A DNA stretch of 41,971 nucleotides from an uncultured Bacilli bacterium (GTDB taxonomy: Bacteria > Bacillota_I > Bacilli_A > RF39 > UBA660): contig CALVSC010000006.1 in the NCBI GenBank assembly GCA_944358855.1, positions 1-41,971 of the forward strand. Reading direction: 5' to 3'. Positions 8,742-16,993 of the stretch are shown in pieces. The stretch's first letter is position 1. The number at the start of each line of letters is the position of its first letter. The position numbers were made by a program, and so were the translations under genes. The notes under the pieces were generated by a model. It saw only the letters and a program-made list of their open reading frames with translations. It was not told the origin of the DNA and ran no database searches.

Positions 8742-8769
8742 ATTATACATAAATTCCTAAAAATTACAA
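8742..8769 (-). promoter_or_regulatory. Predicted promoter of the Clp-like AAA+ gene
   Basis: On the minus strand TTGTAA (8764-8769), a 16-base spacer and TATAAT (8742-8747) lie upstream of a strong AAGGGGGA ribosome-binding site. Confidence 0.7.
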
Positions 8770-8787
8770 GATAGGCACCCTATAGCC

Positions 8788-8816
8788 TAGACAAAAAGAC
8801 AAAAATATAGTATAAT
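8788..8816 (+). promoter_or_regulatory. Predicted promoter of the RNase J gene
   Basis: TAGACA (8788-8793), a 17-base spacer and TATAAT (8811-8816) lie about 40 bases before the start codon. A small TAGGC/GCCTA dyad at 8772-8789 touches the -35 element. Confidence 0.75.
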
Positions 8817-8857
8817 TTCTAAGTCAGCTTAACGAAATAAAAAAGAAAGGAGATTTT

Positions 8858-10534
8858 ATGAAAAAACCTAATGGAACAAAGATTGTTGTTTTAGGTGGTC
8901 TTGGAGAAGTCGGAAAAAATATGTATTGTGTAATGCATAACGACGCGATTGTAATTATTGATACCGGTGTTAGCTTCCCAGAAGGAGAACTAATGGGAGT
9001 AGATTATGTTTTACCAGATTTTACATTTTTAAAAGAAAACGAAGATAAAATCAAAGCGTTATTAATTACTCATGGTCATGAAGACCATATAGGAGGAATA
9101 CCTTTTCTATTACAAAGTTTAAATATTCCAGCCATATATGCTCCTAACCATGCAAAAGAATTAATTGCTGTAAAATTACAAGATAAAAACATAAGATATG
9201 ACAATTTATTTGTATATACAGAAAACACAAAATTAAAATTTAAAGATATTGAAGTTGAATTTTTCCGAGTAACACACTCTATACCTGATTCACATGGAAT
9301 TAGTATTAAAACACCAGATGGTAGAATAGTAACAACAGGAGATTATAAATTTGATTTAACTCCAATTGGACCTATGTCAAACTTATATAAAATGGCAAGT
9401 TTAGGTGAAGATGGTGTAGACATATTAATTGGTGATTCAACAAATGCTTTAAATGAAGGATTTTCTACAAGTGAATCTGTCGTAGACGAAACACTAGGTG
9501 AAATGTTTGATAAATGTAAAACAAACCGTATTATTATCGCTACATTTGCATCCAACATTTATCGTATTAAACATATCTTTGAGACCTGTTATAAACACAA
9601 TCGAAAAATATGTATCTTTGGTAGAAGTATGGAAAACAATATCAATATTTCCTTAAACGCTGGATACATTAATCATAAAGAATTATTAGTAACTGCTGAA
9701 GAAGCAAACAATTTAAAACCTGGAGAAGTTGCCATTCTATGTACTGGTAGCCAAGGTGAACCACTTGCTGCTCTATCAAGAATTTCAAATGGTACACATA
9801 AACAAATAAAATTAAGACCAGACGATGTTGTAATATTTTCATCAAGTGCAATTCCAGGAAATGCTTTAAGCATTACCAAAACAATCAATAAATTATATTT
9901 AAAAGGGGTTAAAGTATATACAAATTCATCTCTTGCAGACCTACACACATCAGGACATGCAAACGAAGAAGAGATTAAATTAATGATAAGATTACTAAAA
10001 CCAAAATATTTAATGCCATTCCATGGTGATTATCGTATGTTAAAACATCAAGCGGATATTGGAATTAGTTGTGGCATACCAAAAGAAAATACTTTTATTC
10101 TAAAAAACGGTGATAGCTTAATCCTAAAAGACCATGTGGTAACAAGAGGAGAAAGTTACTCAGGAGCTGACGTCTATGTAGATGGAAATAGAATTGGAGA
10201 AATTGGAAGTGCTGTAATTAAAGATAGAAAGATAATGGCCAATGATGGAATTTTAGTAGTAATTGTAAATGTAAATATGAAAAAACGTGAATTATTAATA
10301 AAACCAAATATAACAACTAGAGGATTCGTCTTAGTAAATGAAAACGAAGAGTTAATTCACAAAATAGAAGACAAAGCTGAAACAATTATTAAACAAGACT
10401 TATTAAACCCTAAAACAACATTCCAAAGTTTAAAAAGTGATATAACAGAAGAGTTATATCCATTTATAAACAATTTAACAGGTAGAAAACCAATAATTCT
10501 ACCAATCATATTAGATATAAAGAAGGAAGACTAA
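8858..10534 (+). CDS. rnjA: Ribonuclease J
   Basis: RNase J is a metallo-beta-lactamase/beta-CASP nuclease with 5'-3' exonuclease and endonuclease activity in mRNA decay and rRNA processing. The 558-residue protein carries the zinc-ligand motif THGHEDHIGG near residue 76, DSHG in the next motif region, the beta-CASP motifs (CTGSQGEP, LHTSGHA) and PFHGDYRM. It ends in the usual C-terminal dimerisation domain, and its length matches RNase J1/J2. AAAGGAGA precedes the ATG. RnjA rather than RnjB is an inference, since both have these motifs and only one copy is in this window. It converges with the RNase Y gene, so two central RNA-decay nucleases lie side by side. Confidence 0.95.
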   Translation: MKKPNGTKIVVLGGLGEVGKNMYCVMHNDAIVIIDTGVSFPEGELMGVDYVLPDFTFLKENEDKIKALLITHGHEDHIGGIPFLLQSLNIPAIYAPNHAKELIAVKLQDKNIRYDNLFVYTENTKLKFKDIEVEFFRVTHSIPDSHGISIKTPDGRIVTTGDYKFDLTPIGPMSNLYKMASLGEDGVDILIGDSTNALNEGFSTSESVVDETLGEMFDKCKTNRIIIATFASNIYRIKHIFETCYKHNRKICIFGRSMENNINISLNAGYINHKELLVTAEEANNLKPGEVAILCTGSQGEPLAALSRISNGTHKQIKLRPDDVVIFSSSAIPGNALSITKTINKLYLKGVKVYTNSSLADLHTSGHANEEEIKLMIRLLKPKYLMPFHGDYRMLKHQADIGISCGIPKENTFILKNGDSLILKDHVVTRGESYSGADVYVDGNRIGEIGSAVIKDRKIMANDGILVVIVNVNMKKRELLIKPNITTRGFVLVNENEELIHKIEDKAETIIKQDLLNPKTTFQSLKSDITEELYPFINNLTGRKPIILPIILDIKKED

Positions 10535-10547
10535 TTCCTTCTTTTTT
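10521..10547 (+). terminator. Terminator of rnjA
   Basis: An 8-bp stem AGAAGGAA/TTCCTTCT (10521-10528 with 10535-10542) overlaps the stop codon and is followed by a T run. Confidence 0.85.
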
Positions 10548-10550
10548 ATG

Positions 10551-10578
10551 CAAAAAAAAGAAGCCTATTTAGCTTCTT
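10551..10578 (-). terminator. Terminator of rny
   Basis: A 7-bp stem AAGAAGC/GCTTCTT (10558-10564 with 10572-10578) overlaps the rny stop and is followed on the minus strand by eight T. Confidence 0.85.
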
Positions 10579-12118
10579 CTTGTGCTCTAGTCTCACGTAT
10601 AACTGTAATCTTAATAGTACCAGGATACTTCATATTAGCTTCAATCTGTTCTTTTACTTCACGAGCAATACGATGAGCTTCTAAATCATCAACCTCTTCA
10701 GGTTTAACAATTACCCGAAGTTCACGACCAGCCTGTACTGCATAAGATTTCTCTACTCCTGCAATTTGATTTCCAACTTCTTCAAGTTGTGATAATCTCT
10801 TGATATAATTTTCTAATGAATCATTTCTTGCCCCTGGACGTGATGCAGAAAGTGCATCGGCAATTGCAACAATACTAGAAATAACACTAGTAGCTGGTGT
10901 ATCACCATGATGAGAAGCAATTGCATTAATAACAACAGGATCCTCATGATATTTTTTGGCAATATCAACACCAATATCAACATGACTACCTTCTACTTCA
11001 TGATCAATAGCTTTACCAATATCATGTAATAAACCAGCTCTCTTAGCAAGAGTAACATTCTCTCCTAATTCAGCTGCTAAAAGTCCTGATAAATGAGCAA
11101 CCTCCAAAGAGTGTTGCAAAGCATTTTGGCCATAACTAGTACGAAAATGCAACTTACCAATAATTTCAATTAATTCAGGATCAAATTTAGTAAGCCCTAA
11201 TTCAAAAGTAGCATCTTGACCATATTCGATGATTTGTTGACGCATATCTTGACAAACTTTATCATACAACTCTTCAATACGAGTTGGATGAATACGTCCG
11301 TCTTTTATTAAAGTATCTAAAGTAACTCTAGCAATCTCACGTCTAAGTGGATCAAAACTTGATAAAACGACAGCCTCTGGAGTATCATCAATAATTAAAT
11401 CAACACCAGTTATTGCTTCAATTGTACGTATATTACGTCCTTCGCGACCAATAATACGACCTTTCATCTCATCATTTGGTAAATCAACAACTGTAACAGT
11501 TTGATCACCAGCAATATCAGCAGCATACTTTTGCATAGAAGTAACAATTAACTCTCTAGCCGTACGGTCTGCTGTAAGTTTTGCCTCATTTTCTCTTTCA
11601 CGAATATATTCAGCAATCTCTTTACTCATATTTTCTTTTACTTGGCTCATTACCATATCTTTAGCTTTTTCTTTACTAAAACCAGATATCTGTTCTAATA
11701 AATCTAATTGTTCTTTCTTTATCTCATCCACTTTACTTTTTTCATTTTGGATTTCCACTTGTTTAAGAGAAAGTCTATCTTCACGTTCATCTAAAGAAGC
11801 TTCACGTTTCTGACACAACTCATCACGCTTATCAATACTTGCCTCTCTTTGTAATAAACGATTTTCTGATTCTTTAATTTCTTCTTTTTTCTCACGAATT
11901 TCTTTATCTAAATCCATTTTTAATTTATGTGCTTCCTCTTTTTGCTCTAAAGCTGCATCTCTTCTCATTTTCTCTAATTCTTTTTTTGTTTGTTCACGAA
12001 GAGCAGCAACCTTCTTAGAAGCAACACCAACTCTGATACTATTTATAACAAACGCTATAAAAAGCCCAATAAGTAATCCAAGTATTACAAGTAAAATGGA
12101 GAAAATGTAACTATCCAT
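10565..12118 (-). CDS. rny: Ribonuclease Y
   Basis: RNase Y is the membrane-anchored endoribonuclease that starts decay of many mRNAs in Firmicutes. The 517-residue protein shows the full layout: an N-terminal membrane anchor (about 4-28), a long charged coiled coil (about 35-170), a KH RNA-binding domain with [15 protein letters not shown] near residue 220, and an HD domain with [12 protein letters not shown] and ASHHGDTPA. The length matches the family. The ATG has a GGAGGGAA ribosome-binding site and a consensus promoter. It is downstream of recA and the MurE-like gene, as in the Bacillus recA-rny region, but transcribed as its own unit. Confidence 0.97.
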   Translation of the reverse strand: MDSYIFSILLVILGLLIGLFIAFVINSIRVGVASKKVAALREQTKKELEKMRRDAALEQKEEAHKLKMDLDKEIREKKEEIKESENRLLQREASIDKRDELCQKREASLDEREDRLSLKQVEIQNEKSKVDEIKKEQLDLLEQISGFSKEKAKDMVMSQVKENMSKEIAEYIRERENEAKLTADRTARELIVTSMQKYAADIAGDQTVTVVDLPNDEMKGRIIGREGRNIRTIEAITGVDLIIDDTPEAVVLSSFDPLRREIARVTLDTLIKDGRIHPTRIEELYDKVCQDMRQQIIEYGQDATFELGLTKFDPELIEIIGKLHFRTSYGQNALQHSLEVAHLSGLLAAELGENVTLAKRAGLLHDIGKAIDHEVEGSHVDIGVDIAKKYHEDPVVINAIASHHGDTPATSVISSIVAIADALSASRPGARNDSLENYIKRLSQLEEVGNQIAGVEKSYAVQAGRELRVIVKPEEVDDLEAHRIAREVKEQIEANMKYPGTIKITVIRETRAQEEAK

Positions 12119-12162
12119 AAATTCCCTCCATCTAGATTAAGGAAATACCTAAATCTAATTCT

Positions 12163-12191
12163 ATTGTAATTTTATTTAGAGAGGTTGTCAA
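12163..12191 (-). promoter_or_regulatory. Predicted sigma-A promoter of rny
   Basis: On the minus strand a perfect TTGACA (12186-12191), a 17-base spacer and TACAAT (12163-12168). Confidence 0.8.
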
Positions 12192-12197
12192 GAAAAA

Positions 12198-12221
12198 GAA
12201 AAATCCACAAAACATGTGGAT
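12198..12221 (-). terminator. Terminator of the MurE-like gene
   Basis: A 7-bp stem ATCCACA/TGTGGAT (12203-12209 with 12215-12221) is followed on the minus strand by a T run, eight bases after the stop codon. Confidence 0.8.
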
Positions 12222-12228
12222 AATAACC

Positions 12229-13632
12229 TTATTTTTTCAAAGATTTCATAATTTCATCATAATCATTATAAGGAATTTTTTTATCTAAAACTGCCATATA
12301 ATTATCTCTTCCTTTTCCAATAACCGCAACAACATCACCTTTTTCTGCTTTTAAGAAAGCGGATTTTATCGCATCTGGTCGGTTTTCAATAATTTGATAA
12401 TTATTTTCAGAATGAGAACCAATCATATCAGAACAAATATCAACAACTTTTTCATATCGTGGATCATCCATCGTAAAAAAGATAAAATCTGCATATCGAA
12501 ATAAAAGATTGCCAATTTTTGGTCGCTTTTCTTTTTCTCTACCACCAGCTGCACCTGTAACCACAATAATATGAGAATAGTTCTTTAAACTTTTTAATAA
12601 ACTGAAAATAGCATTTTCTGTATGAGCATAATCCAAAAGAACAGTAAAACCTCTCTTATCATAAAAAGTCTCTCTTCGACCTACAACACCAGGTAAAGAA
12701 GGAAGAACAGCCAAAACATCATCATAAGAGATACCAAAGCTACCAACAATAAGCCAAGCTAAAACAACATTATAAATATTATAATCACCTAAAAAGGGAC
12801 TGATAAAGTGATATTGTCTATCAAGATAATGCACTGTAAACAAGACGGTATCTTTACACTCTTTAACATTAGAAATGACACAATCATTATTTTTATTTAC
12901 ACCAAAATTCACTTTACAATTAACAGTCAATAATTGACAGTTTTTATCATCGCCATTAGAAAAGACAAAGGCACCTTCCTTACAAAGATTGGATAACGAA
13001 AACTTACAATTCCTATAATTTTCAATGGTTTTATGAACATTCAAATGATCTTCTGTAATATTAGTATACCCAATAACATCAAACAATATAGAATCAACTC
13101 TATGATGTAAAAGTGCTTCACTAGACACTTCCATAACTATAACTTTACATTTGTGCTTTTTGACAACAGAAAATAGACGATAAAGTTCTTCAACAGTAGG
13201 TGTTGTATTATTAGTGGAATAAATATCATCTCCACACCATAATCCATTAGTACCAAGATATGCAGTAGGAATAAAATGATTTAACAAATTTCTAGTAATA
13301 GTAGCAGTGGTTGTCTTACCATCCGTACCAGTAATACCCACAAATTGAAAGTCATCAACAGAAACATCATAAAAAGCTTGGCAAACGGAAACTAAGGCCT
13401 CATCAACAGACGAAACTACAATAACTGGAATCTTAGAAGAGGAATACTCTCTATCACAAATAACTGCAACAGCACCATTTTTTATAGCATCATCTATATA
13501 ATCAAAATGATCAACATGATATCCCTTAACGGCAACAAATAAATCACCCCGCTTAACCTCTCTAGAATCACTTGAAATCCCAGAAATCATCACATCAAAA
13601 GAACAAGGGTATAATTCACACAATCTCTTCAT
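12229..13632 (-). CDS. murE: UDP-N-acetylmuramoyl-tripeptide synthetase (MurE-like Mur ligase)
   Basis: MurE is the cytoplasmic ATP-dependent ligase that adds the third amino acid to the peptidoglycan stem peptide. The 467-residue protein has the N-terminal substrate domain (SDSREVKRGDLF), the Mur P-loop GTDGKTTTA at about 102, TTPTVEEL, EVSSEAL, the N-I-x-x-D-H-L-N motif and LDYAHTEN. In the C-terminal domain DDPRYE is seen where meso-DAP ligases have DNPR. The arginine favours diaminopimelate over lysine, but this is only suggestive. The ATG at 13632 is chosen because the ATG 12 bases upstream overlaps the GAGGTG ribosome-binding site. It follows recA by 41 bases with no clear terminator, so recA may be co-transcribed. 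Confidence 0.9.
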   Translation of the reverse strand: MKRLCELYPCSFDVMISGISSDSREVKRGDLFVAVKGYHVDHFDYIDDAIKNGAVAVICDREYSSSKIPVIVVSSVDEALVSVCQAFYDVSVDDFQFVGITGTDGKTTTATITRNLLNHFIPTAYLGTNGLWCGDDIYSTNNTTPTVEELYRLFSVVKKHKCKVIVMEVSSEALLHHRVDSILFDVIGYTNITEDHLNVHKTIENYRNCKFSLSNLCKEGAFVFSNGDDKNCQLLTVNCKVNFGVNKNNDCVISNVKECKDTVLFTVHYLDRQYHFISPFLGDYNIYNVVLAWLIVGSFGISYDDVLAVLPSLPGVVGRRETFYDKRGFTVLLDYAHTENAIFSLLKSLKNYSHIIVVTGAAGGREKEKRPKIGNLLFRYADFIFFTMDDPRYEKVVDICSDMIGSHSENNYQIIENRPDAIKSAFLKAEKGDVVAVIGKGRDNYMAVLDKKIPYNDYDEIMKSLKK

Positions 13633-13673
13633 AATACACCTCATTATAAAGTATGAAAAAAGAAAAAGAATGT

Positions 13674-14720
13674 TTATTTATCTTTTTTCTCTTTCTCTTT
13701 ATCTTTATCTAAAGAAATATCAAAATAATCTCGAACTTTCAATTCTATTTCATGACATAGTTCAGGATTATCTTTAAGAAGTAACTTCACATTTTCTTTT
13801 CCTTGACCAAGTTTTTCACCTTGGTAAGAATACCAAGCACCTGTTTTCTCAACAATGCCAGCTTCTACAGCTAAATCGATTACTTCACCTTCATGAGATA
13901 CTCCTTCTCCATACATAATATCAACAACAGCTGTTTTAAAAGGAGGTGCAACTTTATTTTTAACAACTTTAATCGTTGTTTTATTACCTACAACACCATC
14001 TCCCATTTTTAATTGTTCATTACGACGAATATCAAGACGAATAGTAGAATAAAATTTAAGAGCACGACCTCCAGGTGTTGTTTCAGGATTACCAAACATT
14101 ACACCAACTTTTTCACGCAACTGATTAATAAATATAGCTATTGTATTAGTTTTATTAATAGTTCCAGATAATTTTCTTAAAGCTTGAGACATCAATCTTG
14201 CTTGAAGTCCAACATGAGAATCTCCCATCTCACCATCTATTTCAGCTTGAGGAACAAGTGCTGCAACGGAATCAATAACAACAATACTAATAGCTTGACT
14301 ACGAACCAAAGCTTCACAAATTTCTAAAGCTTGTTCTCCAGTATCTGGTTGAGAAAGCAACAACTCATCAACATTAACACCTAATCTCTTTGCATAAACA
14401 GGATCCAAAGCATGTTCTGCATCAATAAAAGCTGCTCTTCCACCAGTTTTTTGCACTTCAGCAATCGCTTGTAATGCAAATGTCGTTTTACCACTAGACT
14501 CGGGACCATATATTTCAATAATTCTTCCTCTTGGATATCCACCTACTCCTAAAGCAATATCTAATGATAAACATCCACTAGATACAACATCAACTTTCAT
14601 ATGAGTACTATCTCCGAGTTTCATAATAGAACCTTTACCAAATTGTTTTTCAATATCATTTAGTACCTGCTCTAAAGCTTTATCTTTATCTTTTACTACA
14701 TCTTTACTTACACTTTTCAT
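13674..14720 (-). CDS. recA: Recombinase RecA
   Basis: RecA forms the filament for homologous recombination and triggers LexA self-cleavage. The 348-residue protein is full length: Walker A GPESSGKT at about 72-79, Walker [11 protein letters not shown], the loop-2 region with [12 protein letters not shown] and [12 protein letters not shown]. It ends in the short Lys/Asp-rich tail common in Firmicutes. AGGAGG precedes the ATG. The gene follows pgsA, as in Bacillus, but cinA is absent between them. A LexA-type box lies upstream of its promoter. Confidence 0.99.
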   Translation of the reverse strand: MKSVSKDVVKDKDKALEQVLNDIEKQFGKGSIMKLGDSTHMKVDVVSSGCLSLDIALGVGGYPRGRIIEIYGPESSGKTTFALQAIAEVQKTGGRAAFIDAEHALDPVYAKRLGVNVDELLLSQPDTGEQALEICEALVRSQAISIVVIDSVAALVPQAEIDGEMGDSHVGLQARLMSQALRKLSGTINKTNTIAIFINQLREKVGVMFGNPETTPGGRALKFYSTIRLDIRRNEQLKMGDGVVGNKTTIKVVKNKVAPPFKTAVVDIMYGEGVSHEGEVIDLAVEAGIVEKTGAWYSYQGEKLGQGKENVKLLLKDNPELCHEIELKVRDYFDISLDKDKEKEKKDK

Positions 14721-14759
14721 AATGCCTCCTAAATACCATCTAAATATACTAACAAATTA

Positions 14760-14788
14760 ATTATATACTAAAAAAAAAGAAAAAGCAA
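14760..14788 (-). promoter_or_regulatory. Predicted recA promoter
   Basis: On the minus strand TTGCTT (14783-14788), a 17-base T-rich spacer and TATAAT (14760-14765). Confidence 0.75.
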
Positions 14789-14796
14789 TACTTTTT

Positions 14797-14810
14797 CGAA
14801 CAATTGTTTT
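14797..14810. promoter_or_regulatory. LexA/DinR (SOS) box upstream of recA
   Basis: CGAACAATTGTTTT on the plus strand matches the Firmicute LexA consensus CGAAC-N4-GTTYN in its half sites; the core GAACAATTGTT is close to palindromic. It lies 8 bases upstream of the -35 element, so SOS control of recA is a reasonable inference. Confidence 0.7.
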
Positions 14811-14828
14811 ATATATAATTTTCACTAA

Positions 14829-14865
14829 CAAAAATAAAAATTCCCCTAATAAATTAGAGGAATTT
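14829..14865 (-). terminator. Terminator of the rodZ-pgsA unit
   Basis: Near-perfect inverted repeat AAATTCC.CTAAT (14838-14850 with 14853-14865, one G-T pair) is followed by T-rich sequence on the minus strand. It lies between the pgsA stop and the recA promoter. Confidence 0.8.
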
Positions 14866-14877
14866 AACATCATTTTA

Positions 14878-15489
14878 TTATGAATTTGCTTTTTCTTCTT
14901 TTCCAAAAATAAGTGCTTTATTCATATTGAAGTATTGAATAGCTGAAACAATAGATAAAATTGTTGCTATATATAATAATATTTCTGCAATACTAATATT
15001 AATAAATTCAAATGGTACATTATAGAAAAATACTAATGTTGTACCAATCATTAATGTAGCAGTCTTTAACTTTCCTGATCCAATAGCAGCAACTACTCTA
15101 CCACGACCAGCAGCTTCCATTTTAATTGCATTAACAACAATATCGCGAAGAACAACGATAACTGGAATAATAGCTGAAATTTTACCTTGACCAGCTAAAA
15201 TAATTAAAACACTATTAACTAATGCTTTATCAGCAATAGCATCTAACATTTTACCAGTATTCGTTACTTGATTATTTTTTCTAGCTAAATAACCGTCAAC
15301 AAAATCAGTTAAACTAGCAATAATAAATATAACTCCAGCAATAATATACTGTAAATCAATTGAAAAAGCTCCTGCTATATCATATGTTGGGAAATGGATT
15401 CCAACTTCATAAAAAGGAAAACATAATAAAATAATTAATATTACAGTAAGTACTAATCTAGCAACTGTAATCTTAGTAGGTAAATTCAT
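14878..15489 (-). CDS. pgsA: CDP-diacylglycerol-glycerol-3-phosphate 3-phosphatidyltransferase
   Basis: PgsA makes phosphatidylglycerophosphate, the first step to phosphatidylglycerol, in the membrane. The 203-residue protein has several membrane segments and a full CDP-alcohol phosphotransferase signature: D-G-Y-L-A-R, eight residues, G, three residues, D, three residues, D (DGYLARKNNQVTNTGKMLD, then AIAD). Its start overlaps the end of the rodZ-like gene by 17 bases and has a GAGAGGAG ribosome-binding site inside that gene, so the two are translationally linked. The rodZ-pgsA-recA order is as in Bacillus. Confidence 0.96.
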   Translation of the reverse strand: MNLPTKITVARLVLTVILIILLCFPFYEVGIHFPTYDIAGAFSIDLQYIIAGVIFIIASLTDFVDGYLARKNNQVTNTGKMLDAIADKALVNSVLIILAGQGKISAIIPVIVVLRDIVVNAIKMEAAGRGRVVAAIGSGKLKTATLMIGTTLVFFYNVPFEFINISIAEILLYIATILSIVSAIQYFNMNKALIFGKEEKANS

Positions 15490-15970
15490 TTACATACTCC
15501 TCTCTTACCCTTGGCATTAACTCTGTATCTACGACTGGCGCTTTATTGATTGTACTAACGATTAAATAAATGATACCAAACAACAACAAAATAAAAATTG
15601 GAACTAAAACAAAAGGCAAAATAGATAACTTTTTCTTATGCTCAATTGTATAAGGAGATCTTACCTTTTTCTTATCTTTTTCATCTAATTTCTTTTGTGC
15701 TTCTTTAATATCATCTAAAGAAATCTTAGACGTATGCTCAAATAAAAAGCCATTAAATTCATCCACTACTTTTTCAGGATCTAATCCTAAATACTTAGCA
15801 TACTGACGAATATATTGTTTTAAGCCATATACGTCTTTAAAAGCACGTACATTACCACTTTCTATATTTTCAAGTTGAGATGTAGAAAGCTCTAAATCTT
15901 CAGCAGCCTCTTCCATACTAACACCATTACTAATTCTAGTATGTTTTAAATACTCACCTAGCTCTTTCAT
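15473..15970 (-). CDS. Short RodZ-like membrane protein (HTH plus one membrane segment)
   Basis: This 165-residue protein has an N-terminal Cro/CI-type helix-turn-helix (LGEYLKHTRISNGVSMEEAAE, read in two parts, then LSTSQLENIESG and YGLKQYIRQYAKYLG). This is the HTH_25 type seen in RodZ, which ties MreB to the cell-elongation machinery. A Lys-rich linker and one membrane segment (about 114-137) follow. After it only about 28 residues remain, so the periplasmic DUF4115 beta domain of full RodZ is missing. Position before pgsA matches rodZ (ymfM) of Bacillus. AGGTG precedes the ATG. It lies just downstream of RNase P RNA. Confidence 0.8.
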   Translation of the reverse strand: MKELGEYLKHTRISNGVSMEEAAEDLELSTSQLENIESGNVRAFKDVYGLKQYIRQYAKYLGLDPEKVVDEFNGFLFEHTSKISLDDIKEAQKKLDEKDKKKVRSPYTIEHKKKLSILPFVLVPIFILLLFGIIYLIVSTINKAPVVDTELMPRVREEYVNEFTY

Positions 15971-15985
15971 AAAAACACCTCACAT

Positions 15986-16344
15986 AATAATCAATAATAT
16001 AAATAAGCCATGTTCTGTACTTTTTCAAGTGACAAACATTTATCTACCAATTTCTTGGTCCCTAACTTCGTTCATTTCCTACGTTAAAGCTCTCCTACCA
16101 AATTTGGATTTCTCGCTTGCGGGGTTTACCACGTTTCACTCTTTTATTTCTAAAAGCATCGTCTCTGCGGCACTTTATGGACTAAATCATATCTAAGACT
16201 TAGATTATCATCCGCCGTTAGTAAAAACTACCCTAGGTTATTTTTTCCCTAGGCACAAACACTACAATCATCTCAGACTGTGCGAGCATGGACTTTCCTC
16301 TAATATTCAAGATATTAGCGTTTGTCTATATATTAATTGTTATT
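15986..16344 (-). ncRNA. rnpB: RNase P RNA (bacterial type B)
   Basis: This is the catalytic RNA of RNase P, which matures tRNA 5' ends. The minus strand contains the universally conserved GAGGAAAGTCCATGCTCGC near the 5' end and AGAACATGGCTTA near the 3' end, which together form helix P4. A P2 helix pairs GACAAAC with GTTTGTC and a P3 hairpin reads CTAATATCTTGAATATTAG. The internal AAACCCCGCAAGCGAG and GGTAGGAGAGC regions fit the type B fold of Firmicutes. The ends are set by an AT-rich P1 pairing (15986-16001 with 16329-16344) and are good to a few bases. P1 would overlap the end of gpsB. The neighbourhood with gpsB matches Bacillus. Confidence 0.95.
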
Positions 16345-16680
16345 ATCTTTAGTGCTACTACCACCATATACCATTTTTTCAAGTTGAGATAAACGTCTCA
16401 AAATATCAACATTAGTTACTTCAGGAACTTCAACATTATTACGAGCAACTTCCATACTCATTTTAGAATTACGAAGCTCTTGTTTTAGATTCATAATTTC
16501 ACCCAACAAATCAGCTTTTTCTTTTTCTAAATTATTAATAATATTTAAAAACTGTTCATAGTCCCCAATTATAATATCAAGAAACTGGTCTACCTCTTTT
16601 AAACGGTAACCACGAGTATCGATTTTAAACTCTTTTTCCAAAATATCTTGTGGCATAAGCGTAATTTTATTTTGATACAT
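16333..16680 (-). CDS. gpsB: Cell division regulator GpsB (DivIVA family)
   Basis: GpsB is a DivIVA-like coiled-coil protein that links penicillin-binding proteins to the division and elongation machinery. The 115-residue protein has the DivIVA N-terminal motif (ILEKEFKIDTRGYRLKEVDQ) followed by FLDIIIGDYEQF, a coiled coil, and a C-terminal helix (ILRRLSQLEKMVYG) typical of GpsB trimerisation. The ATG at 16680 follows GGTGAT by five bases and is preferred to a TTG at 16692. It lies directly before rnpB and close to ponA, the gene for its usual PBP1 partner. Confidence 0.93.
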   Translation of the reverse strand: MYQNKITLMPQDILEKEFKIDTRGYRLKEVDQFLDIIIGDYEQFLNIINNLEKEKADLLGEIMNLKQELRNSKMSMEVARNNVEVPEVTNVDILRRLSQLEKMVYGGSSTKDNNN

Positions 16681-16706
16681 AGTTATCACCAATCCCTTAT
16701 AGTAAT

Positions 16707-16735
16707 ATTATGTCATTCTTTACTTTTTTTGTCAA
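16707..16735 (-). promoter_or_regulatory. Predicted promoter of gpsB (and rnpB)
   Basis: On the minus strand TTGACA (16730-16735), 17 bases and CATAAT (16707-16712). It overlaps the end of the small gene upstream. No separate rnpB promoter or terminator after gpsB is visible, so this may drive both. Confidence 0.7.
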
Positions 16736-16838
16736 TTACATAACCTTGATTTATAAAAGTATAAATAAGTTCTCTTTTAACATCACGAATATCATAAGAA
16801 AGTTTATTTAATAAAATTATTATTTCAAAATTTCTCAT
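16713..16838 (-). CDS. Uncharacterised 41-residue protein
   Basis: I do not recognise this protein. It begins MRNFEIIILLNKLSYDIRDVK and continues into an amphipathic, basic region ending DKKSKE. Evidence that it is real: GGGTGAT lies 5-6 bases before the ATG and a good promoter (TTGTCG, 17 bases, TATAAT) lies about 35 bases upstream. The frame can be extended to 16898, but the added part lies over the promoter and is unlikely to be translated. It sits between gpsB and the divergent recU gene. Confidence 0.5.
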   Translation of the reverse strand: MRNFEIIILLNKLSYDIRDVKRELIYTFINQGYVIDKKSKE

Positions 16839-16869
16839 AAAAATATCACCCAACAAAATAATAAAAAAA

Positions 16870-16898
16870 ATTATAATATTTGTCATGTTATTCGACAA
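16870..16898 (-). promoter_or_regulatory. Predicted promoter of the 41-residue protein gene
   Basis: On the minus strand TTGTCG (16893-16898), 17 bases and TATAAT (16870-16875). Confidence 0.6.
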
Positions 16899-16947
16899 AA
16901 GCTCTCAAAATACACCATGAAAAAATTGATTATTATAGACAAAATTA

Positions 16948-16976
16948 TAGAAAAATAGAAAAACTTATAGTATAAT
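16948..16976 (+). promoter_or_regulatory. Predicted promoter of recU-ponA
   Basis: TAGAAA (16948-16953), 17 bases and a perfect TATAAT (16971-16976) lie just before the recU ribosome-binding site. The -35 element is weak. Confidence 0.55.
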
Positions 16977-16993
16977 ACAAAATAGGTGATGAG

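Noticed and set aside
8772-8789. TAGGC/GCCTA dyad upstream of rnjA as an operator
   Set aside because: Five-base arms with an eight-base spacer are too weak to claim without a second copy or conservation.
9669-9948. Two minus-strand reading frames inside rnjA
   Set aside because: They are antisense to a strongly conserved gene, with no start signals.
13640-13665. TATAAT before the MurE-like gene as a separate promoter
   Set aside because: It would place the transcript start at the ribosome-binding site and has no good -35 element.
16911-16925. 15-base sequence TACACCATGAAAAAA, also at 22822-22836
   Set aside because: Both copies lie near minus-strand promoters, but one is part of a terminator T run. 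A single repeat of this AT-rich form may be chance.
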